Shown: positions 27,215 to 35,382 of the stretch, piece after piece
How the letters are laid out: every line of letters starts with the position of its first letter
How positions within the stretch are numbered: position 1 is the first letter of the stretch
Origin: DASUBN01 sp036000105
Lineage (GTDB): Bacteria; Pseudomonadota; Gammaproteobacteria; Natronospirales; REEB76
Direction: 5' to 3'
Length of the DNA: 64,000 bases
Assembly (NCBI GenBank): GCA_036000105.1
Contig: DASYGE010000013.1
Location: 61,904-125,903, forward strand
The notes under the pieces: model-generated
Database searches by the model: none
Told to the model about the DNA's origin: nothing
The model's input: the letters and a program-made list of their open reading frames with translations, nothing else
Translations under genes and position numbers: made by a program

Positions 27215-27655
27215 TTACGCTTCCGGCGAAACCGGAGGTACCAGCACCAGGATGGCCGCCTGGTCCGTGGGAGAAGTCGCGAGTTCCGCGGCGGCACCGC
27301 GCGGTAACCAGCGATATTCCATATGTTCCCGTGGATCGAGCGTGACGGTCTCACGTTCCGGCAGGAGCAGAGCGAATACGTACTCGGTGTTCGCCATGAC
27401 ATCGGGCGCGTAACGATGGCGCCAGGCGGGGTGGATGGGATAACGGTTGATCACGCCGCTGTCGATGAGCCCGGCGCTGGCATCGAGCCCCGCCTCCTCC
27501 CGCAGCGCGGCCTTGAGGGGCGTCTCGTGGTCTTGCAGGCTGCCAGTGACCGACTGCCAGAAACCTTCAGGCTCGCGGCGCAGGAGCCGCAACACCTCAC
27601 CGGCCGTGGTGTGGATCACCACCAGGACGGATTCAGGTCGCTTATAGGTGGTCAT
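27215..27655 (-). CDS. nudB: Nudix hydrolase, NudB-like (dihydroneopterin triphosphate diphosphatase), altered Nudix box
   Basis: 146 aa. The start MTTYKRPESVLVVIHT and the later WRHRYAPDVMANTEYVFAL match NudB, which removes pyrophosphate from dihydroneopterin triphosphate in folate synthesis. The Nudix box is shortened: after G-X5-E-X7 it reads REEAGL, where canonical boxes have REL(X)EEXGL, so about three residues that include metal-binding positions are missing. It may therefore be inactive or noncanonical. It lies downstream of aspS beyond a hairpin array that includes a terminator, so expression may be weak. The frame remains open to 27718, through those hairpins. Confidence 0.75.
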   Translation of the reverse strand: MTTYKRPESVLVVIHTTAGEVLRLLRREPEGFWQSVTGSLQDHETPLKAALREEAGLDASAGLIDSGVINRYPIHPAWRHRYAPDVMANTEYVFALLLPERETVTLDPREHMEYRWLPRGAAAELATSPTDQAAILVLVPPVSPEA

Positions 27656-27665
27656 CACGCAGGCC

Positions 27666-27739
27666 TGCGGTCCAGGGATGGACCGCACATTCCCCGGAAG
27701 GGGAATGGAGCCGGGCAAAAACCACGATTTTTGCCCGGC
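27666..27739. repeat. Array of three perfect hairpins upstream of nudB
   Basis: Three perfect stems follow one another: TGCGGTCCA/TGGACCGCA with GGGA loop (27666-27687), CATTCCCC/GGGGAATG with GGAA loop (27688-27707), and a 12-bp stem GCCGGGCAAAAA/TTTTTGCCCGGC with a 6-base loop (27710-27739). A fourth, terminator-like stem follows. Almost every base of the 123-base spacer is in a stem. Confidence 0.75.
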
Positions 27740-27741
27740 GA

Positions 27742-27772
27742 GCTGAAAAAGCCCGGGACGGGCTTTTTCAGC
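27742..27772 (-). terminator. Rho-independent terminator of aspS
   Basis: A 14-bp perfect stem (GCTGAAAAAGCCCG/CGGGCTTTTTCAGC) with a GGA loop lies seven bases after the aspS stop. The A5 and T5 tracts at the base of the GC stem make it work as a terminator in either direction. Confidence 0.8.
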
Positions 27773-27778
27773 ATATGT

Positions 27779-29569
27779 TCAGGAATCCGTCTTCGGCTCC
27801 CTGTCGGGGAGCCGAAGACGGATGTGCAGCTCCTTGAGCTGGGCATCATTGGCTTGGCCCGGGGCATCCGTGAGCGGATCCCAGGCGGTCTGGGTCTTGG
27901 GGAAAGCGATGACTTCGCGGATGTTGGGCGAGCCGGTCATGAGCATGACCAGTCGGTCCACGCCGAAGGCGATGCCGCCGTGGGGCGGGCAGCCGTACTT
28001 GAGTGCATCCAGCAGGAAGCCGAACTTCTCCCGGGCTTCCTCGTCCTCGATGCCCAGCATGCGGAACACCGCCGACTGCATCTCCTGGCGATGGATACGG
28101 ATGGAGCCGCCGCCCAACTCGGTACCGTTCAGCACCATGTCATAGGCGCGGGAGCGGATGCCGCCCGGATCCTTGGCGAGCGCCTCCGGATCGTCTATGC
28201 GCGGCGCGGTGAACGGGTGATGCAGGAACACCCAGCGCTTGTCTTTCTCGTCCCACTCGAACATGGGGAATTCCACTACCCACAGGGGTGCCCAGGCACC
28301 CTGCACCAGGCCACGGTCGTGACCGAGCTTGAGGCGCAGTGCGCCCAGAGCATCGCTCACCACCCGGGCCATGTCGGCGCCGAAGAAGATCACGTCGTTG
28401 TTGGCAGCGCCAGTGCGCTTGAGGATCCCGGCGATGGCCTCGTCGGACAAGAACTTCACGATGGGCGACTGCAGGCCCTCGCGGCCCTTGGCCACGTCGT
28501 TCACCTTTATATAGGCGAGGCCCTTGGCGCCGTAGCGCGCCACGTAAGCGGTGCAGTCATCTATCTCGCTGCGCGGCATATCGCCGCCAGCGGGCAAGCG
28601 TAGCGCGGTGACCCGGCCTTGCGGGTCGTTGGCGGGGCCGGCGAACACCTTGAACTCGCAGGTCTTGACCAGGTCGGCGACGTCCACGAGTTCCAGCGGG
28701 ATGCGCAAGTCCGGCTTATCGGAGCCGTAGCGGCGCATAGCTTCGTCGTAGGTGAGGCGCGGGAAGGGGTTAGGCAGATCCACGCCCAACACGCTCTTGA
28801 AGGTGTGGCGGATCATGCCTTCCATGATGTGGGTGATCTGTTCCTCGTTGAGGAACGAAGTCTCGACATCCAGCTGGGTGAACTCAGGCTGGCGGTCGGC
28901 GCGCAGGTCCTCGTCGCGGAAGCAGCGCGCGACCTGGTAGTAGCGATCGAAGCCCGACATCATGAACAGCTGCTTGAAGATCTGCGGCGACTGGGGCAGC
29001 GCGAAGAAACGGCCCGGGTGCGTGCGGCTAGGCACGAGGTAGTCGCGCGCGCCTTCCGGCGTCGGCTTGGTGAGGATCGGGGTCTCGAGGTCCACGAAGC
29101 CCTGCTCGTCCAGGTAGTGGCGCAAGGTACTGACGATCTTGTGACGCAGGCGCAGGCGCTGCTGCATCGCGGGGCGGCGCAGGTCTATGTAGCGGAACTG
29201 CAGGCGGCGTTCTTCGTTCACGTCCTCCTCGTCCAGCATGAACGGGGGAGTCTCGGAACGGTTGAGTATCTGCATCTCCAGGGCCAACACCTCGACCTTG
29301 CCGCTGGCCAGGTTCGCATTCTCGGTACCCTTGGGGCGATGACGCACCTTACCTCTGACGCTCACGACGTATTCGCTGCGCAGGCGCTCGGCGTCGGCGA
29401 AGAGCTCCGCCCTATCCGGATCGAACACCACCTGTACCAAGCCTTCCCGATCGCGCACATCCACGAAGATCACCCCGCCATGGTCGCGACGGCGGTGCAC
29501 CCAACCGGCGAGACGGACTTCCTGATCCAGCAGAGTTTCGTTGACCTGACCGCAATAATGGCTACGCAT
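27779..29569 (-). CDS. aspS: Aspartyl-tRNA synthetase, nondiscriminating-like
   Basis: 596 aa class IIb synthetase of the bacterial type, with the anticodon-binding OB domain, the catalytic core motifs (FRDEDLRADRQPEFTQLD as motif 2, GIAFGVDRLVMLMTG as motif 3) and the bacterial GAD insertion. In the OB domain the segment GWVHRRRDHGGVIF has histidine at residue 30, where discriminating E. coli AspRS has leucine; histidine there is reported for the nondiscriminating Pseudomonas aeruginosa enzyme, which also charges tRNA-Asn and needs GatCAB. It is preceded by DUF502 and fmdB, as in other gammaproteobacteria. Confidence 0.95.
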   Translation of the reverse strand: MRSHYCGQVNETLLDQEVRLAGWVHRRRDHGGVIFVDVRDREGLVQVVFDPDRAELFADAERLRSEYVVSVRGKVRHRPKGTENANLASGKVEVLALEMQILNRSETPPFMLDEEDVNEERRLQFRYIDLRRPAMQQRLRLRHKIVSTLRHYLDEQGFVDLETPILTKPTPEGARDYLVPSRTHPGRFFALPQSPQIFKQLFMMSGFDRYYQVARCFRDEDLRADRQPEFTQLDVETSFLNEEQITHIMEGMIRHTFKSVLGVDLPNPFPRLTYDEAMRRYGSDKPDLRIPLELVDVADLVKTCEFKVFAGPANDPQGRVTALRLPAGGDMPRSEIDDCTAYVARYGAKGLAYIKVNDVAKGREGLQSPIVKFLSDEAIAGILKRTGAANNDVIFFGADMARVVSDALGALRLKLGHDRGLVQGAWAPLWVVEFPMFEWDEKDKRWVFLHHPFTAPRIDDPEALAKDPGGIRSRAYDMVLNGTELGGGSIRIHRQEMQSAVFRMLGIEDEEAREKFGFLLDALKYGCPPHGGIAFGVDRLVMLMTGSPNIREVIAFPKTQTAWDPLTDAPGQANDAQLKELHIRLRLPDREPKTDS

Positions 29570-29610
29570 GGAGATTTCCAGTTATATGTACCAAAGCACC
29601 GCTAATCATC

Positions 29611-29772
29611 CCCCAAAACGAGGGATTTTGGCCTCTGGCTAGGCGCCGATGCCCGAGAATACCGGAGCGTACTTTCGAGTACGTGAGGGCCCGCCATATA
29701 TGGCGGGCGGGCGTACAGGATGTACGCCCCGGGCTCAAAAATACCGCCAGAAGGCAAATGCTCGTTTTGGGG
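29611..29772. mobile_element. MITE-like palindromic element between aspS and the DUF502 gene
   Basis: The ends are exact 12-base inverted repeats (CCCCAAAACGAG at 29611-29622, CTCGTTTTGGGG at 29761-29772), extended inward by imperfect pairing of about 15 bases (ATTTTGGCCTCTGGC against the complement of GCCAGAAGGCAAAT). Inside are three consecutive perfect hairpins: CGTACT-TTCG-AGTACG (29668-29683), a 20-base palindrome centred on ATAT (29689-29708) and GGGCGTACA-GGA-TGTACGCCC (29709-29729). There is no reading frame. The size of about 160 bp fits a miniature inverted-repeat element. I cannot see target-site duplications with confidence. Confidence 0.6.
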
Positions 29773-29781
29773 CGGGGAATG

Positions 29782-30492
29782 TTACGGGTGGCGGTGCCTA
29801 GGCGCAAGTTCCGGCAGCGTATCGCCGCCGGTGGTATCACCGGGCTCCGCGGGCTTCGGCCAGGGCGGCACTATCACCCCCAGGGAGATGATCATCTTGA
29901 GGGCGTCATCCACGCTCATCTCCAGCTCGATCACGTCTTCCGGCGGAACCATAAGCAGGAAGCCGGATGTGGGGTTCGGAGTGGTGGGCACGAACACGCT
30001 GATCATGTGACCGGGCACCTTCACGTTCAACTCGCCCAGGGTGTCGCTGGTCTGGAATGCCAGGCTCCAGGTGTCCTTCTGGGGGTAGCGGATCATCACC
30101 ACTTTACGGAAGGATCTGCCCTTGTTGGAGAACATAGTCTCGGATATCTGCTTGGCGGCGGAATACACCGAGCGCACCAGGGGGATGTGTTCGAGTATCT
30201 CGTCGCCGATGCCGAGCAGGAAGCGGCCCAGATAGTTGCTGGCCAGGAAGCCAGTGAACAACAGGATGATGACCGCCACGATCACGCCCAGACCGTAGAT
30301 GTTGAAACCGATCAGGGCCTTGGGCTGCCAGGCGGCCGGAAACAGCTGCAGCAGCCCGTCGGCGAAACCGATGAAGAACTGGAAGATGAAGATGGTCACC
30401 CCCAGCGGTATCCAGATGAACACGCCGGTGACGAGGTAGCGCCGCAGACGCGCCATGATGGGTCTATGCTTCTGGTCCTGGGCCTGGTTCAT
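29782..30492 (-). CDS. DUF502 family membrane protein
   Basis: 236 aa. Two transmembrane helices (about residues 20-42 and 65-87) are followed by a cytoplasmic or periplasmic domain containing YSAAKQISETMF and VFVPTTPNPTSGFLLMVP, the conserved DUF502 blocks. Function unknown. It lies between fmdB (ATGA overlap) and aspS, the conserved gammaproteobacterial order. The spacer to aspS is occupied by the MITE-like element. Confidence 0.9.
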   Translation of the reverse strand: MNQAQDQKHRPIMARLRRYLVTGVFIWIPLGVTIFIFQFFIGFADGLLQLFPAAWQPKALIGFNIYGLGVIVAVIILLFTGFLASNYLGRFLLGIGDEILEHIPLVRSVYSAAKQISETMFSNKGRSFRKVVMIRYPQKDTWSLAFQTSDTLGELNVKVPGHMISVFVPTTPNPTSGFLLMVPPEDVIELEMSVDDALKMIISLGVIVPPWPKPAEPGDTTGGDTLPELAPRHRHP

Positions 30493-30839
30493 GCATCTTT
30501 CGCCTTGGGTTTGGGACCGGCCTTGGCCGGCTTGTCCGCGCTCTTGGTGGATTTGGTCTCTGCCTTTTCCTTGGCGGGCTTCGCCTCCTTCTCCTTGGCG
30601 GCGGGCTTCTCGTCCTTGCCGCCGTCCGCCCCTTTGTCTGCCAGGTTGCGCTGGTTACCGGACTTGAAGTCGGTCTCGTACCAGCCGCCGCCCTTCAGAC
30701 GGAAAGACGGCGCAGAGATGAGCTTGCGCAACCGGGATTTGCCGCACTCGGGGCACTTGCGCAGGGGTCCGTCACTGACCTTCTGCAGCGCCTCCAGCTG
30801 ATGGCCGCAGGCCTGGCATTCGTATTCATATATAGGCAT
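30489..30839 (-). CDS. FmdB-family zinc-ribbon protein with Lys/Ala/Pro-rich tail
   Basis: 116 aa. The N-terminal 45 residues are a putative regulatory zinc ribbon with two CxxC pairs (C8/C11 and C29/C32) after MPIYEYECQACGH. From about residue 65 the protein is a low-complexity tail of lysine, alanine, proline and glutamate, longer than in many FmdB proteins and probably disordered. I start at MPIYEYE (30839); the frame stays open to 30905. It begins the fmdB-DUF502-aspS group and is divergent from the ABC exporter. Confidence 0.9.
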   Translation of the reverse strand: MPIYEYECQACGHQLEALQKVSDGPLRKCPECGKSRLRKLISAPSFRLKGGGWYETDFKSGNQRNLADKGADGGKDEKPAAKEKEAKPAKEKAETKSTKSADKPAKAGPKPKAKDA

Positions 30840-30979
30840 GGCCCGATCTCTTTGAAAATCCCGCAGGACAGCCCCATATGTTGGGTATAGAGGGCCAGTC
30901 CTCAAGCCCCGCCGGCTGGGCGAGGCGTGCCATTATAGCCGTGCGCCGACCCCACCTCAGTACCGTCACCGGGAGAACC

Positions 30980-32785
30980 ATGCCCTCCGCCGCTCCGCAT
31001 AACTCGACCTTGCGCTCCCTCTTACCCTACCTCTGGGAGTTCCGTGGCCGGGCTGCACTGGCCCTGATCCTGCTCCTGCTGGCTAACCTCACCACTGTGG
31101 CCGTGCCCCTCGTCCTCAAGCGCATCGTGGACAGCTTCGACCCGCACCAGGCGGTCCTGGTGCTGCCCCTGGCCCTGCTCATAGGCTATGGCGTACTGCG
31201 TTTCACCTCCACCCTGCTCGGGGAACTGCGGGACGTGGTGTTCGAGCTCGCTACCCTGAGGGCGGCGCGTCGGGTGGCGCTCAAGGTGTTCCGCCATCTG
31301 CATGACCTGGACCTGGCCTTCCACCTGGAGCGCCAGACCGGCGGCCTCTCCCGGGACATCGAGCGTGGCAGCCGCGGCGTGAGCTTCGTCATGAGCGCCA
31401 TCCTGTTCAACGTGCTGCCCACCATCGTCCAAGTGGCCATGGTGACCGGCATCTTCCTGTGGAAGTTCTCCGGCTGGTTCGTCTTCATCATCCTGGTCTC
31501 CGTGGTGCTGTACATCGCCTTCTCCATCGCCATCACCGAATGGCGCACCCGCCACGTGCGGCTCATGAACGAGCTGGACTCCAAGGCCAACACCCGCGCC
31601 ATCGACAGCCTGCTCAACTACGAGACCGTCAAGTACTTCACCAACGAGGAGTTCGAGGCGGAACGTTACGACAAGGAGCTGGCAGGCTGGGAGCGGGAGG
31701 CGCTCAAGACCCAGTATTCCCTGTCCACCCTCAACAGCGGCCAGGCCCTCATCATCGCCTTCGGCGTCACTGCCATGATGCTGCTGGCAGGGAGCGAGGT
31801 GGTGCACGGGCGCATGACGCTCGGCGACTTCATCATGGTCAACGCCTACATGGTGCAGCTGTTCCTGCCGCTCAACATCCTGGGTTTCATCTACCGCGAG
31901 ATGAAACGCTCCCTCACGGACATGGAACGCATGTTCGCCCTGCTGGACCGGCATGCACAGGTGGCGGACCGGCCGGGTGCGGTGCAGCTGCGCCACGCCA
32001 AGGGCGACATCCGCTTCGAGAACGTGCGCTTCGGCTACAACCCGGACCGGGAGATCCTGCATGGAGTGGATTTCCAGGTGCAGGCCGGCACCAAGGTGGC
32101 TATCGTGGGCCCGAGCGGCGCCGGCAAATCCACCATCGCCCGGCTGCTCTACCGCTTCTACGACGTGGGCGGCGGGCGCATCACCCTGGACGGCCAGGAC
32201 ATACGCGATCTGACCCGTGACAGCCTGCGCACCCAGCTCGGCATCGTGCCCCAGGATACAGTGCTGTTCAACGACACCATCTACTACAACATCGTCTACG
32301 GCCAGCCGGGCGCGAACCGCACCGCGGTGGAACAGGCCGCGGAACTGGCGCATCTGACGCGCTTCATCGCCGCCCTGCCCCAGGGTTATGACACCTTGGT
32401 GGGCGAACGCGGCCTGAAACTCTCCGGCGGCGAGAAACAGCGGGTGGCCATCGCCCGCGCCGTGCTCAAGAACCCGCCGGTGCTGATCTTCGACGAAGCC
32501 ACCTCCAGCCTCGATTCCAACGCCGAGCAGGCGATCCTGGTGGCCATGAGCGCCCTGGCCGCACAGCGCACCAGCCTAGTAATCGCGCACCGCCTGTCTA
32601 CCATCGTGGATGCGGATGAGATCGTGGTATTGGACGGCGGCCGCGTGGCGGAGCGTGGTACCCATCGGCAACTGCTGAAGGCCGGCGGCCTCTACGCCAA
32701 GCTCTGGACCCTGCAACAGCGGGAAGCGGAAGAGCAAGGCAAGAAGGCGGCGCAGCCGGAGCCCGCCACCTTCACCCTGGAATGA
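30980..32785 (+). CDS. ABC exporter of the ATM1/HMT1 type (fused permease and ATPase)
   Basis: 601 aa half-transporter. The N-terminal membrane domain has about six helices (residues 25-310), with the conserved YETVKYFTNEEFEAERYD stretch typical of ATM1-like exporters. The ATPase has Walker A GPSGAGKST, signature LSGGEKQR and Walker B VLIFDEATSSLD. Bacterial ATM1 proteins export glutathione-linked metal or sulfur species; the substrate here is inferred. GGGAG lies before the ATG at 30980; a longer frame from 30878 lacks support. The next gene starts eight bases after the stop. Confidence 0.9.
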   Translation: MPSAAPHNSTLRSLLPYLWEFRGRAALALILLLLANLTTVAVPLVLKRIVDSFDPHQAVLVLPLALLIGYGVLRFTSTLLGELRDVVFELATLRAARRVALKVFRHLHDLDLAFHLERQTGGLSRDIERGSRGVSFVMSAILFNVLPTIVQVAMVTGIFLWKFSGWFVFIILVSVVLYIAFSIAITEWRTRHVRLMNELDSKANTRAIDSLLNYETVKYFTNEEFEAERYDKELAGWEREALKTQYSLSTLNSGQALIIAFGVTAMMLLAGSEVVHGRMTLGDFIMVNAYMVQLFLPLNILGFIYREMKRSLTDMERMFALLDRHAQVADRPGAVQLRHAKGDIRFENVRFGYNPDREILHGVDFQVQAGTKVAIVGPSGAGKSTIARLLYRFYDVGGGRITLDGQDIRDLTRDSLRTQLGIVPQDTVLFNDTIYYNIVYGQPGANRTAVEQAAELAHLTRFIAALPQGYDTLVGERGLKLSGGEKQRVAIARAVLKNPPVLIFDEATSSLDSNAEQAILVAMSALAAQRTSLVIAHRLSTIVDADEIVVLDGGRVAERGTHRQLLKAGGLYAKLWTLQQREAEEQGKKAAQPEPATFTLE

Positions 32786-32792
32786 TGCACTG

Positions 32793-33623
32793 ATGGGCGA
32801 GATACGTTCCGTACTCATCACCGGCTGTTCCAGCGGCATCGGTCTGGCCTGTGCGAAGCTGCTCGCCACACGTGGCTGGCGGGTGGTGGCGAGCGCGCGT
32901 CAAGCGGAAGACGTGGAGCGCCTGCGGACGGTAGGCCACACCGCGGTGCAGCTCAACGTGGCAGACCCGGAGAGCATCGGCACCGCCCTGGACGAGACTC
33001 TCACTCTCACCGGCGGCCACCTGGATGCACTCGTCAACAACGCCGGCATCGCCATCCCCGGCGCGGTGGAAGACCTGGATCGCGAGCTCCTGCTGCGGCA
33101 GTTCGACACCAACCTCTTCGGCACCCTCGAACTCACCAACAGAGTGCTACCCCTGATGCGCCGCCAGGGCCATGGCCGCATCGTGATGGTGAGCTCCATC
33201 CTCGGACGGGTGGCGATGCCCTGGCGCGGCGCCTACAACGCCAGCAAGTTCGCCCTGGAAGGTCTCACCGACACCCTGCGCCTGGAACTCAGGGGCAGCG
33301 GCATCCGCGTGGCCCTGGTGAACCCGGGCCCGGTCAGGAGCCGCTTCCGTGACAATTCCCTGGCGAACTTCGATGCCTGGGTGGACAGCGCCGCAAGCCC
33401 CCATCGGGAGGAGTACCTGCGCCTACGGGCCGAGACCGGTGCCCGCAAGGACCGGCAACCCTTCACCGTGGAACCAGAAGCTGTGGCGCGCAAGATCGCC
33501 CATGCGCTGGAGAGCCGGCGGCCACGGGCCCGGTATTACGTGACCTTGCCCGCCTACGTCCTGGCCACCGCCCGCTGCCTCCTGCCCAGTTCCTGGCTCG
33601 ACCTGCTGTTGTCGCACATCTGA
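32793..33623 (+). CDS. Short-chain dehydrogenase/reductase (YbbO-like)
   Basis: 276 aa classical SDR. It has the cofactor motif TGCSSGIG, the NNAG motif, a catalytic serine in VMVSSILGRV and YNASK with catalytic tyrosine and lysine. It resembles E. coli YbbO, an NADP-dependent aldehyde reductase. A short spacing of seven bases after the ABC exporter suggests one transcript. The substrate is not predictable. Confidence 0.88.
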   Translation: MGEIRSVLITGCSSGIGLACAKLLATRGWRVVASARQAEDVERLRTVGHTAVQLNVADPESIGTALDETLTLTGGHLDALVNNAGIAIPGAVEDLDRELLLRQFDTNLFGTLELTNRVLPLMRRQGHGRIVMVSSILGRVAMPWRGAYNASKFALEGLTDTLRLELRGSGIRVALVNPGPVRSRFRDNSLANFDAWVDSAASPHREEYLRLRAETGARKDRQPFTVEPEAVARKIAHALESRRPRARYYVTLPAYVLATARCLLPSSWLDLLLSHI

Positions 33624-33717
33624 TACGCCCCTTTCGGACGTAAGCGGCCCTCGCTTGCAAGCGCCGCATGCCGGGCTATACTCTCGGGCCTGTTGCCACA
33701 GACAAGGGATACCTGCG

Positions 33718-34245
33718 ATGAACACCCTATACCGTGCCGTCACCGCCGTCGCGATCGCCGCCTGCCTGCTAATGCTCGCCGGCTGCCCAGATAACACGGC
33801 ACCCGATTCGCGCGATGCCCAAGCGGCGCAGCAGGACATCAGCGATATGCATGCCCAGCTGCTCAAGGCATACAACTCCCGGGACGCCGCCGGCGTGGCC
33901 GCACTCTACACGGATGACGCCATCCTGATGCCGCCGAACGCAGCGACCGTCAAGAGCAAGATCGCGGTAGGTGATTTCATGCGCCAGACGCTGGTGCCTC
34001 CCATGAACAGCATGTTGCTCAACGTCTCGGAGACCCAGGTTTCCGGCGACTACGCCTTCAGCACCGGCTATTACACGGTACTGCGCGCCGATGGCACCAC
34101 CCTCGATCGCGGCAAGTTCGTGGAGATCCTACAGCACGAGACCGAGGGCTGGCATATCTTCCGCGACATCTATAACAGCGACATGGCCGCGCCCACCATG
34201 GACATGGCTCCGGCGACGGCTGCACCGGCTGCTGCGACTCACTAG
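33718..34245 (+). CDS. NTF2-like (SnoaL/DUF4440) lipoprotein
   Basis: 175 aa. A type II signal peptide ends with lipobox LAGC (cysteine about residue 23), so the protein should be lipid-anchored by Lgt and Lsp. The body is one NTF2-like domain: DMHAQLLKAYNSRDAAGVAALYTDDAILMPPN, then GKFVEILQHETEGWHIFRDIYNSD. The C-terminus is an alanine/proline/methionine-rich tail. Such domains bind small ligands or act as enzymes; the role here is unknown. A good terminator follows. Confidence 0.85.
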   Translation: MNTLYRAVTAVAIAACLLMLAGCPDNTAPDSRDAQAAQQDISDMHAQLLKAYNSRDAAGVAALYTDDAILMPPNAATVKSKIAVGDFMRQTLVPPMNSMLLNVSETQVSGDYAFSTGYYTVLRADGTTLDRGKFVEILQHETEGWHIFRDIYNSDMAAPTMDMAPATAAPAAATH

Positions 34246-34266
34246 GAAAATCTGATCTGCGAAATG

Positions 34267-34297
34267 AGCCCGGGGCGCTGATGGCCCCGGGCTTTTT
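34267..34297 (+). terminator. Rho-independent terminator of the NTF2-like lipoprotein gene
   Basis: A 10-bp perfect GC-rich stem (AGCCCGGGGC/GCCCCGGGCT, loop of 7) is followed by TTTTTG. It lies between the lipoprotein gene and the converging argC. Confidence 0.9.
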
Positions 34298-34314
34298 GTT
34301 CCCGACTAGAGCTC

Positions 34315-35382
34315 TTAGCCTGGATACGTGGCCGCCTGCATGAGCCCCGCAGTCTCGGGGAACCCCAAGGCCAGGTTCATGTTCTGTACCGCCTGGCCCG
34401 CCATGCCCTTCACCAGATTATCCAGGGCGCTCATCACCGCCAGGTTCCCGTCCTTGAGCTGCCAGCCGATGTCGCAGAAGTTGCTGCCGACGACCGCCCC
34501 CACCCGCGGTGACTCCTCCGTGAGCCTCACGAAAGGCGCATCCGCATAGGTCGCTGTGATCCTCTCACGTACCTGCGCCGTATCCAGCTTGAGAGCAGCG
34601 GCAGGATGCAGCATCACCGTGGCGAAGATGCCCCGCACCATGGGCGCGGAATGAGGCACTAGCCCTAAGCTATAGCCGCGGCTGCCCTTGGCATCCAGGA
34701 GCCGCGCGACCTCCGCGCCGTGCTGATGGGACAACACCTTGTAGGCGCGGAAATCCTGGGCTCGCACCGGATGATGGGTACCTTCGCCGGGCGCGGTACC
34801 GGAACCTGAGGAACCGGTGGCGGCGCTCACGGCGATGAAACCAAGATCGTGCAGCCCTGCGAAAGGCAACAGCGCCAGCTGGATGGCAGTGGCGAAGCAA
34901 CCGGGGCTGGCGATGCGCTTCGCGCCGACGATGTCCTGCCGCCGCCATTCAGGCAGGCCATAGATGAAGCTGCCGAGCTGATGAGCGCAGGGATGGGCGA
35001 CGCCGTAGGCGCGCTGATAGGCATCCGCATCGTCCAAGCGGAAATCCCCCGAGAGATCGATGAGCGTCAGGCGCTCCGCGAGCCCATGCTTGTCCCACTC
35101 CGCCTCCAACATGGGCAGCTGTTTCGCCAACTCCATATGCGGCATGGCCGAGAACAGCACCGGATGCTCGGCAGTGGCAAGAGAGCGCCAGTTCGGCTCC
35201 GTGTCGAAGTCGCCCGACACCACGCCCCGCAGGTTGGGGTGCGCTTTCCAGAAGGCTTCGCCGGCATGCTTGCGCGAGATGGCGCGCACGCTCTCCACCT
35301 GCGGGTGGGACGGCAGGAGACGTAGCAGCTCGCCGCCGCCGTAGCCCGAACCGCCGAGGATGGTAGCCGCGACCCGTGTCAT
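34315..35382 (-). CDS. argC: N-acetyl-gamma-glutamyl-phosphate reductase
   Basis: 355 aa. It reduces acetylglutamyl phosphate to the semialdehyde with NADPH, the third arginine step. The N-terminal GGSGYGGGELLRLL binds the cofactor, and the catalytic cysteine is in ASPGCFATA. It is the last gene of the arginine operon and its ATG overlaps the stop of the P-loop gene (ATGA). Length and motifs are normal for the family. Confidence 0.97.
   Translation of the reverse strand: MTRVAATILGGSGYGGGELLRLLPSHPQVESVRAISRKHAGEAFWKAHPNLRGVVSGDFDTEPNWRSLATAEHPVLFSAMPHMELAKQLPMLEAEWDKHGLAERLTLIDLSGDFRLDDADAYQRAYGVAHPCAHQLGSFIYGLPEWRRQDIVGAKRIASPGCFATAIQLALLPFAGLHDLGFIAVSAATGSSGSGTAPGEGTHHPVRAQDFRAYKVLSHQHGAEVARLLDAKGSRGYSLGLVPHSAPMVRGIFATVMLHPAAALKLDTAQVRERITATYADAPFVRLTEESPRVGAVVGSNFCDIGWQLKDGNLAVMSALDNLVKGMAGQAVQNMNLALGFPETAGLMQAATYPG

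Noticed and set aside
27666..29772. CRISPR array
   Set aside because: The repeats are palindromic hairpins of different sequence, not regularly spaced direct repeats.
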